NCBI RefSeq assembly: GCF_003967355.1
Contig: NZ_BIFH01000028.1
Location: 1-64,000, forward strand
Direction: 5' to 3'
Source of the DNA: Embleya hyalina
GTDB taxonomy: Bacteria; Actinomycetota; Actinomycetes; Streptomycetales; Streptomycetaceae
DNA: 64,000 nucleotides
Within the stretch, counting starts at the first letter, position 1. Every line of letters starts with the position of its first letter. Under the pieces are notes generated by a model. The model was not told where the DNA came from and searched no databases. It was given only the letters and a program-made list of their open reading frames with translations. Shown here one piece after another: positions 58,487-64,000 of the stretch. Position numbers and translations under genes: made by a program.

Positions 58487-59080
58487 TCAGGGGCTTTCGT
58501 GCAGGCCCGCGTCGGCGGGGCCGAGGACGAACCGGGTGAAACGCACCCGCAGGCCCGCGCGCTCCGGTGAGCAGCAGAACGGCCCGGCACCGGCCGAGGC
58601 GTCCGGGGACAGCGGGGCGAGTCGGATGGTCCGCCAGGGCTCGTCGGCGTGTCGCGCCCGGATGGTGAGCGCGTCGCCGGCCCGGCTGACCCGGACGGTG
58701 ATCGGCCCGCCCGCCCACTCGGGCACCGGGGCGATCGACCAGTCGGAGACACCGCGGGTGACCACGGCTCCGACGTGCAGCGCGCCGTCGGTGACCTCGA
58801 CGCCCGCCTTGACCCAGGTTTGCTCGTCCACCCGGACGAACACCCCGGCCTGGTCGTAGAGCGTGTCGAAGTCCGCCTCGAACGTGACCTCCACCGCCGT
58901 GCCCGGCGGCAGGTCGGTGAGCAGCGCACTGCCGGTGTCGCGGGTGAAGCCGTAGGACGTCTGCCGCCAGAAGTCGGCGCCCGACACCGGGGTGACCACC
59001 AGCGCGTCCTCGTCGCGCTCGACGCCGGCCGGCGGGTTGAGCCAGTGCGCGTCGTCCCAGTCCACCGCCACGGAGTCCAT
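58487..59080 (-). CDS. DUF1349 family protein
   Basis: A 197-residue jelly-roll (concanavalin-like) protein: DFWRQTSYGFTRDTGSALL, YDQAGVFVRVDEQTWVKAGVE and LRVRFTRFVLGPADAGLHES match DUF1349. Some members are fungal-type regulators of glycan use; carbohydrate binding is plausible but unproven. The ATG follows a TAGGGT hexamer by 6 nt. Confidence 0.93.
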   Translation of the reverse strand: MDSVAVDWDDAHWLNPPAGVERDEDALVVTPVSGADFWRQTSYGFTRDTGSALLTDLPPGTAVEVTFEADFDTLYDQAGVFVRVDEQTWVKAGVEVTDGALHVGAVVTRGVSDWSIAPVPEWAGGPITVRVSRAGDALTIRARHADEPWRTIRLAPLSPDASAGAGPFCCSPERAGLRVRFTRFVLGPADAGLHESP

Positions 59081-59086
59081 GCGGCG

Positions 59087-59092
59087 ACCCTA
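59087..59092 (-). promoter_or_regulatory. -10 TAGGGT overlapping the upstream gene's stop codon
   Basis: TAGGGT on the minus strand, then 6 nt, then ATG 59080. Its TAG is also the stop codon of the FUSC-like gene, so coding and promoter bases coincide. Confidence 0.5.
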
Positions 59093-60595
59093 TCCCGGCG
59101 CTCGTTCGGCCTCGTCCGGGTGCTTGTTCGCCGGCCGGGGCGCGGCGGGGCGGAAGATCGTGGCGAGGCAGGCGAGCGCGGCGTCGAGGTCGGCGAGCGG
59201 GTTTCCCGGGGTTCCGCGGGTGGTGGGCAGCGGGCGGTACGGCGTGCCGGGGCGACGGCCGATCGCGCGGCGCACGGCGCCGACGTTGGCCGCCACGGCG
59301 GTCCTGGCCTCGGCCGTCGGGGTGTGTCCGGGGGCGGCCTCGGCGAGGCGGTGGGCCGGTCCCACGCAGGCGCGTACCGCGTCGATCGCCTGGACGGGAT
59401 GCGGGCCCGGACGGCGTCGGCGGACCAGGCGGTGGTGGGCCCGCAGGGCCGGTTCGAGCGGGTGCAGCGCGGCGACGGCGGCGTCGAAACGGTGCACCGG
59501 GTGGTCGGAGGGCGGCGGTGTGCCCGATATGCCCGGTGGGCCGGCGAGGATCGGGGTGAGCGCGGCCAGGGCGTCGGCGACCCGGCGGCGCAGGATGTCC
59601 ACGGTGCGGATCGGCAGGATCAGCCAGGCGGCGGCCACGCCGAGCGCGGCCCCGAGCAGGATCGCGGCCAGGCGATCGACCAGGAGGTCCGGAGCGGGTT
59701 GCCCGAAGTAGCCGTAGAGCAGGGACAGTACGGCGGTCACGCAGGCGGCCCAGTAGGCGTAGTCGATCGTGCGCAGCCAGGAGCCGAGGGCGAGCAGGGC
59801 GAACATGACCGGTACGGCGCCGGCGTCGTGTGCGGCGAACGTGCCGCCGAGCACGGTGGCGAGGAGGGTGCCGGCCGCGGCGCCGGCGGTGCGCAGTACG
59901 CCCCGGTGCAGCGCGTCGCCGCGGCCGCGGGTGCCGGCGCAGACGAGGTAGGTGGTGAGCACGGCCCAGGACCAGTGTGTGGGCCAGAAGCGGTGGCCGA
60001 GGGTGAAGGCGGCGCCGAGGGCGAGACCGGTCTGCAGCGCCATGCGCGTGCTCGGGGCGAGGCGGCGCCGTGGGCCGGTGGGGGCGGGGGCTCCGGTCGG
60101 GCGTGGTCCGGGACGGGGAGAGGCGACGACCTGGTGCACCGCGCCGACCCAGACGGCGGTGACCAGTGTGCTCAGGCCGACCCACAGGGTGTGCGTGTGG
60201 TCGGGGGGACGGGTGCCGACGGCGGGCAGGATCAGGCTCGCCACCAGGGGCAGCGCGGCGACGTTTCCGGCGGCGGCGACGCGGGGGGCGAAGCGGCGCA
60301 GTTCGACGGTGGTCGCCATGGCGAGTGTGAACAGGGTGCCGCCGACGGCGGGATGGCGCGGGATCAGGGCGCCGATCTCGGCGGCGAGCATGGCGACCGG
60401 GGGCAGGACGAGGCCGGCGAGCGCGCGGTCGAGCGGGTCGGCGTCGCGTTGGGCGCGGGCCAGGGTCAGCGCGATCACCACGGTCGCGACGACGATGTCG
60501 GCGTGCAGGTGGGCGGCACGTTGCAGGAGGAGGGCCGAGCCGTAGGCGGCGAGTACCGAAACCATCGCGACGGTGGTCGCGCGAGGCGATTCCAT
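59090..60595 (-). CDS. FUSC-family (aromatic acid exporter-like) membrane protein
   Basis: A 501-residue protein with an N-terminal set of about six helices, a Pro-rich loop (ASPRPGPRPTGAPAPTGP), a second set with GHRFWPTHWSWAVLTTYLVC and LLYGYFGQPAPDLLVDRLAA (FUSC signature), and a cytosolic C-terminal helical domain. Homologues export p-hydroxybenzoic acid, fusaric acid or similar. Divergent from a MarR gene, its probable repressor; the start follows TACTAT by 7 nt. Confidence 0.93.
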   Translation of the reverse strand: MESPRATTVAMVSVLAAYGSALLLQRAAHLHADIVVATVVIALTLARAQRDADPLDRALAGLVLPPVAMLAAEIGALIPRHPAVGGTLFTLAMATTVELRRFAPRVAAAGNVAALPLVASLILPAVGTRPPDHTHTLWVGLSTLVTAVWVGAVHQVVASPRPGPRPTGAPAPTGPRRRLAPSTRMALQTGLALGAAFTLGHRFWPTHWSWAVLTTYLVCAGTRGRGDALHRGVLRTAGAAAGTLLATVLGGTFAAHDAGAVPVMFALLALGSWLRTIDYAYWAACVTAVLSLLYGYFGQPAPDLLVDRLAAILLGAALGVAAAWLILPIRTVDILRRRVADALAALTPILAGPPGISGTPPPSDHPVHRFDAAVAALHPLEPALRAHHRLVRRRRPGPHPVQAIDAVRACVGPAHRLAEAAPGHTPTAEARTAVAANVGAVRRAIGRRPGTPYRPLPTTRGTPGNPLADLDAALACLATIFRPAAPRPANKHPDEAERAPG

Positions 60596-60602
60596 GACGG
60601 AA

Positions 60603-60608
60603 ATAGTA
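60603..60608 (-). promoter_or_regulatory. -10 hexamer TACTAT, leaderless promoter of the FUSC-like gene
   Basis: TACTAT on the minus strand ends 7 nt before ATG 60595, and lies inside the MarR operator region. Confidence 0.5.
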
Positions 60609-60640
60609 AGCGTAAGCTTAGTAAATGGTAAGTGATAGCT
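60606..60640. promoter_or_regulatory. Direct repeat operator in the FUSC-MarR spacer
   Basis: AGTAAGCGTAAGCT (60606-60619) and GGTAAGTGATAGCT (60627-60640) match at 11 of 14 positions, 21 bp apart (two helix turns). TAAGCTTA at 60613-60620 is palindromic. The spacer is AT-rich. Candidate MarR sites covering both -10 elements. Confidence 0.6.
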
Positions 60641-60641
60641 T
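60636..60641 (+). promoter_or_regulatory. -10 hexamer TAGCTT, leaderless promoter of the MarR gene
   Basis: TAGCTT, then GGCAAT, then ATG 60648. Confidence 0.5.
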
Positions 60642-60647
60642 GGCAAT

Positions 60648-61175
60648 ATGACCGGAGCGGGAACGAGCATGCCGCCGTCGACGGCCGCCGGGCAGGTCGA
60701 CGGGCGGCCCGACGGGCGGGCCGAGTCGGGCGATGTGGCCGAGATCCGGCGCGGGATCACCGCGGTCGCCGGGCGTATGCGGGCGAGTCGGTCGGCCGAC
60801 GCGCTGAGCAGCAACAAGGTGGTGGTGTTGGGCCGGCTGCTGCGCCACGGGCCGTGTACGCCGGGCGAACTGGCCGCCGCCGAGCATCAGCAACCCCAGT
60901 CGCTCACCCGGGTCTTCGCGGAGTTGGCCCGGGACGGTCTGCTCACCCGGGCCAGGGACGCCCGGGACGGGCGACAGTCGGTGCTCACGCTGACCCCGGC
61001 CGGCCGTGCGGCGCTGGTGCGCGACGCGGCGGAGCGGGACGCGTGGCTGGCCGGGGCGATGGAATCGCTCACCGAAACCGAGCGGCAGGTGTTGCGCCTC
61101 GCCGCCGACCTGATGCGGCGGATGGCCGGCGACGGGGCGAGCGACGCGGAAGTACCGCCCGAGAATGATAAGTGA
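60648..61175 (+). CDS. MarR-family regulator
   Basis: A 175-residue winged-helix regulator: a disordered N-terminal ~28 residues, then the MarR core with NKVVVLGRLLRHGPCTPGEL, AAEHQQPQSLTRVFAELARD and the wing LTRARDARDGRQSVLTL. It most likely represses itself and the divergent FUSC-like exporter in response to an aromatic or antibiotic ligand. Convergent with the nucleotidyltransferase gene. Confidence 0.94.
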   Translation: MTGAGTSMPPSTAAGQVDGRPDGRAESGDVAEIRRGITAVAGRMRASRSADALSSNKVVVLGRLLRHGPCTPGELAAAEHQQPQSLTRVFAELARDGLLTRARDARDGRQSVLTLTPAGRAALVRDAAERDAWLAGAMESLTETERQVLRLAADLMRRMAGDGASDAEVPPENDK

Positions 61176-61203
61176 CCCAGTACTACATCGTCACGGTGCC
61201 ACG

Positions 61204-61968
61204 TCAGTTCGGGCGGCTCGCCGTCAGGGCCCCGTCCAGCAGCGCGCGCGTGTCGGCGATCGCGCCGGACAGGGTGGACGCGGTGAGCCGGCCGGCGATC
61301 TCGTCGACGTCACGCAGGCCCGCCCGGTCGAGCAGGGTCTTCTCGTTGGTCACCCACTCGCCGCGACCGGCCGACACCGCGTGTGCCGCCTCGCAGGCCG
61401 CACGGCCGATCGCCCCCGCGACGTCGGTGACATGCCCGTGTGCGGCGTGCGCCCGGTCCGCGTAGGCGAGGGTCAGGCGCGCGTCGTCGCTCCACCGGGC
61501 GTGTGCGGCGCGGCGCAGCGCCGCCGGGTAGGACGGGCGCGGCAGGTCGCCGAACAGCACCCGGTTGACCGCGAGTTCGGCGACCACGAGGTAGGTGGGC
61601 ACACCGGCGAGGTGGAACATCAACCGCTCGACCTCGAAGCGACCCTCCCGTGCCTCGGCCAACCTCCGTTCCACGTCCGCGAGTTCGCGATAGTGGAGGT
61701 CGATCGCCCGGTCCTCCACGGTGAGCCGGGCGCCACCGTTGAAGACCCCGCCGCCCCAGGCGCCGAACTCCGACACCTCGCCCGGCCAGCCCAGCCCCCG
61801 GATCGCGTCGGGGGTGAAGCCGTCGCGGTAGTAGACCGCGAAGTCCCAGTCGCTGTCGGGTCGGTGCCGACCCTGGGCGCGCGATCCGCCGAGCGCCACG
61901 GCGGCCACACCGGGCAGCGCGGCGAGACGTTGGGTGACGTGTGTGGTGAAGGATGCGTCACTGGTCAT
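61204..61968 (-). CDS. Nucleotidyltransferase-domain protein
   Basis: A 254-residue protein of the aminoglycoside-nucleotidyltransferase-like fold: GGSRAQGRHRPDSDWDFAV carries the GSxxxG...DxD catalytic motif, with the third acidic residue in AIDLHY. The C-terminal helical half is substrate-specific and unknown. It might adenylylate a small molecule such as an aminoglycoside, but housekeeping homologues are common in actinobacteria. Confidence 0.9.
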   Translation of the reverse strand: MTSDASFTTHVTQRLAALPGVAAVALGGSRAQGRHRPDSDWDFAVYYRDGFTPDAIRGLGWPGEVSEFGAWGGGVFNGGARLTVEDRAIDLHYRELADVERRLAEAREGRFEVERLMFHLAGVPTYLVVAELAVNRVLFGDLPRPSYPAALRRAAHARWSDDARLTLAYADRAHAAHGHVTDVAGAIGRAACEAAHAVSAGRGEWVTNEKTLLDRAGLRDVDEIAGRLTASTLSGAIADTRALLDGALTASRPN

Positions 61969-61975
61969 GTTCGGC

Positions 61976-61981
61976 AGCGTA
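61976..61981 (-). promoter_or_regulatory. -10 hexamer TACGCT, leaderless promoter of the nucleotidyltransferase
   Basis: TACGCT on the minus strand ends 7 nt before ATG 61968. Confidence 0.45.
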
Positions 61982-62051
61982 TCCCGGTGCCGGTGGAACG
62001 GTCGGCCGGGCTCGTGGGTCGGGCTCGCGGGTCGGGGCCCATCGGTCGAGA

Positions 62052-62093
62052 CCCGTCGCAAGCCCGTCGCAACCCCGTCGCAAGGCCCGTCGG
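62052..62093. repeat. 11-bp tandem repeat CCCGTCGCAAn
   Basis: CCCGTCGCAA at 62052, 62063 and 62074, then a partial copy at 62086, in the spacer after the HD gene's stop. Confidence 0.75.
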
Positions 62094-62711
62094 TCAGGGC
62101 TTGAGGTAGCCGCGCCGCACCGCCTCGTCGATCAGTTCCAGGGTGTACGCCCACAACGACGGGGAACCGTCCTCGATCGTGCCGCCCTGCTTGGCCAGCA
62201 CCTCGGTGCGGGTGAGGTCGTACTCGCGCCAGGTGCCGCCCTCGGTGTGGAAGTTGAGCAGGCACGGCTGGAAACGGTCGATCGCCTTCGCGAAGCGCGC
62301 GTCGGGCGTTTCGCGGGCCTCGAACTCCTCCCACAGCGCCCGGAGTTCGCTGCCCTGTGCAGCCGGAAGCAGGCCGAATATGCGGTCCGCGCCGCGCTGC
62401 TCGCGCTCGGCCTGGTCGACCTCGGCGACGCTGTCGTAGTAGAAGGTGTCGCCCGCGTCGATCTCGACCAGGTCGTGGATCAACAACATCCGGGTCACCC
62501 GGGCCACGTCGACATCGGTCGCGGCGTGCTCGGCCAGCGTGCCGGCCAGCATGGCCAGGTGCCACGAGTGCTCGGCGGTGTTCTCGCGTCGGGAGGCGTC
62601 CGCGATCAGGTTGCGCCGCACCACGCCCTTGAGTCGGTCGATCTCCAGGACGAAGCCGACCTGCGCGGCCAGGTGCGGGTCGGTGGGCGGGAACAGCGGG
62701 ACACCGGACAA
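62094..62711 (-). CDS. HD-domain hydrolase (YfbR/HDDC2-like)
   Basis: A 205-residue metal-dependent phosphohydrolase. The HD motif residues are in NTAEHSWHLAMLA (first His) and LLIHDLVEIDAGDT (His-Asp), followed by the last Asp in FAKAIDRFQP, typical of 5'-deoxynucleotidases of the YfbR/HDDC2 type. It starts at TTG 62711, fixed by AGGAG five nt upstream; no ATG is available. It lies 21 bp after the GMC oxidoreductase and is probably cotranscribed with it. Confidence 0.93.
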   Translation of the reverse strand: MSGVPLFPPTDPHLAAQVGFVLEIDRLKGVVRRNLIADASRRENTAEHSWHLAMLAGTLAEHAATDVDVARVTRMLLIHDLVEIDAGDTFYYDSVAEVDQAEREQRGADRIFGLLPAAQGSELRALWEEFEARETPDARFAKAIDRFQPCLLNFHTEGGTWREYDLTRTEVLAKQGGTIEDGSPSLWAYTLELIDEAVRRGYLKP

Positions 62712-62732
62712 GGGAACTCCTAGGTCGAACGA

Positions 62733-64000
62733 TCACGCGGTATCCAGATCGCACCACCGTTCCGCGAGCGCGGTCACCAGCAGGTGGGTGTTGGTACGCG
62801 GCACGGTCGGGATCACGGACGCGTCCACGATATGCAATCCGCGCGTCCCGAATACCGCCCCGGTCGGGTCGACCACCCCGGCGGCCGGGTCCTCGGCCAT
62901 CCGGCAGGTGCCGACGCCGTGGTAGAAGGCGTAGTGGGTGCGCCGGATCAGTTCGTCGGACTCGGCGTCACCGAGCGCGGCCGCGTGGTCGGCCTCGCCG
63001 TTGTCGAGGAGGATCCCGCTCTCGCGCGCGATGCGGGCGGCGAGCCGGCGGCCCTCGCGCAGCCGGGCCAGGTTGTCGGGGTGGGCCGGGAACGGCCAGT
63101 CGATCCGGGCGGGCGCGTCGGGATCGGAGGAGGTGGGGGTCACCGTGCCGGCGCCGGCGGGGAGTTGCAGGCTCACGCTGATGTCCAGCTCGCATGTGCC
63201 GTCCGGGTCGCGCCGGGCGACGGGGGTCAGTTGGAGGTCGTGGCGGTGGTGGGCGGTCGCCTTGGCGATCACCTGGAGGGTGGGCGCGTCGGCCGGGACC
63301 GCGTCGGGGTCGACCCGGGCGGCGAAGGGGACCACCGGGTGGTCGGTCAGATGCCGGCCCACGTGCGGGTTCGCGGCGGCGAGCCCGGAGCGGACGAGCA
63401 GGAGCGGGGACTGCACCACGCCGGCCGCGAGGATCACCCGCCCGGCGGGCACGATGGCGCCGTCGGCGAGTTCGACGCCGACCGCACGGCCGTGTTCGAC
63501 CAGCACGCGCGCGACGTGCGTGTCGGCGCGTACGGTGACCCGGTCGGCCGCGCCGGCCAGGTAGGCGGCGGCGTTGGAGACCCGGGTGCGGTCCCGGCGG
63601 TTCATCGGGATCGGGCCGACGCCGGTGCCGGTGGGCGCGTTGTGGTCGGCGCAGTCCGGGATGCCGACCGCCGCGCAACCGGCGGCGAACGCGGCCTGGA
63701 GCGGGGCCCAGTCGGCGCGCGGGTGTCGGATGATCGGGATCGGCCCGTCGGTGCCGTGGTAGGGCCGGTCGCCGAAGTCGAGATCGTGCTCGATCCGGTT
63801 CAGGCACGGCAGCATGTCGGTCCAGGACCACCCCTCGGGCCAGGTGTCGAAGTCCTCGGGTTCGGGGCGCATGGCCACCGCGCCGTTGGTGGCGGACGAG
63901 CCGCCGACCACCCGGCCGCGCGCGTACCGCAGGTCCCGATCGCCGGAGACGACCGTGTCGCCCCAGTCGTAGGGCGCCCGGATCGGGCGGGACAGCCGCC
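62733..64000 (-). CDS. GMC-family FAD oxidoreductase (5' end beyond window)
   Basis: The C-terminal 422 residues of a glucose-methanol-choline oxidoreductase; the gene runs off the right edge, so the FAD-binding GxGxxG is missing. Visible motifs: RGRVVGGSSATNGAV (GMC signature 1), ADGAIVPAGRVILAAGVVQS (signature 2 with ILAAG), and the C-terminal HGVGTCRMAEDP with the catalytic His and IVDASVIPTVPRTNTHLL. Substrates include alcohols such as choline or sugars. A TGA at 62733 is followed by the HD gene. Confidence 0.93.
   Translation of the reverse strand, partial: RLSRPIRAPYDWGDTVVSGDRDLRYARGRVVGGSSATNGAVAMRPEPEDFDTWPEGWSWTDMLPCLNRIEHDLDFGDRPYHGTDGPIPIIRHPRADWAPLQAAFAAGCAAVGIPDCADHNAPTGTGVGPIPMNRRDRTRVSNAAAYLAGAADRVTVRADTHVARVLVEHGRAVGVELADGAIVPAGRVILAAGVVQSPLLLVRSGLAAANPHVGRHLTDHPVVPFAARVDPDAVPADAPTLQVIAKATAHHRHDLQLTPVARRDPDGTCELDISVSLQLPAGAGTVTPTSSDPDAPARIDWPFPAHPDNLARLREGRRLAARIARESGILLDNGEADHAAALGDAESDELIRRTHYAFYHGVGTCRMAEDPAAGVVDPTGAVFGTRGLHIVDASVIPTVPRTNTHLLVTALAERWCDLDTA

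Overview
The window is very GC-rich DNA (strong G/C bias at third codon positions, many GTG starts, long antisense shadow ORFs) from an actinomycete, most likely a Streptomyces-like member of the Streptomycetales. The evidence is a DtxR/DmdR-type iron box, abundant TetR/GntR/MFS pairs, an actinobacterial MrpA-B fusion, a SNF2/SWIM pair, and many genes whose start codon lies 6-7 nt after a TANNNT -10 hexamer (leaderless transcripts). I saw no rRNA, tRNA, prophage, intact IS element or CRISPR array. It reads as chromosomal accessory/housekeeping sequence with many small regulator-transporter units.

Layout. 1-5.4 kb: HAD hydrolase, AidB-type acyl-CoA dehydrogenase, MOSC protein, XRE-cupin regulator divergent from a B3/B4-domain protein, SEC-C/YchJ-like protein. 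5.4-11.5 kb: TetR-MFS operon (TetR on a CTG start), secreted M1 aminopeptidase, iron-box-controlled siderophore-interacting protein, SGNH hydrolase, methyltransferase. 11.7-16.5 kb: orphan Rcp-type response regulator, GntR-TetR fusion regulator divergent from a DHA2 efflux pump with clustered operators, methyltransferase, DUF952. 16.7-20 kb: a frameshifted membrane protein, an arylamine N-acetyltransferase and a decayed vWA/DUF2201-like gene carrying a 183-bp tandem duplication. 20-24.4 kb: MMPL exporter followed by a NarL-type two-component system. 24.4-33.7 kb: racemase-like protein, VOC, NmrA, FBP zinc finger, TetR, DUF1697, an ArsR-like regulator with an FtsX-type ABC exporter, an oxidoreductase remnant abutting a 26-bp tandem repeat array, and an ArsC-like protein.

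33.8-40.3 kb: complete mrpA(B)CDEFG cation/proton antiporter operon, all junctions overlapping by a few bases except the last; MrpC has a long charged extension and a 9-residue repeat tail. 40.6-43.4 kb: 21-codon ORF plus CbiX-like protein, a small beta-rich protein, NUDIX and HAD. 43.4-52.3 kb: five consecutive minus-strand genes (SWIM, SNF2 helicase with an apparent ATC start, TetR, an unrecognised 659-aa protein, UvrA-like ABC ATPase). 52.4-64 kb: tsaD, small acidic protein, AraC, VOC, MFS/LysR divergent pair with a perfect 10-bp dyad, YigZ, a 70-aa protein, DUF1349, FUSC/MarR divergent pair, nucleotidyltransferase, HD protein and a GMC oxidoreductase cut by the window end.

The most unusual things are the MrpC extension with its repeats, the 26-bp repeat array next to a truncated gene, the two non-canonical start codons, a 13-bp operator shared by two loci 34 kb apart, and the sheer number of leaderless promoters. 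I do not see a clearly new multi-gene defence or biosynthetic system; the SWIM-SNF2-TetR-659aa-UvrA-like run is the best candidate for an undescribed functional unit, and that is an inference from gene order alone.
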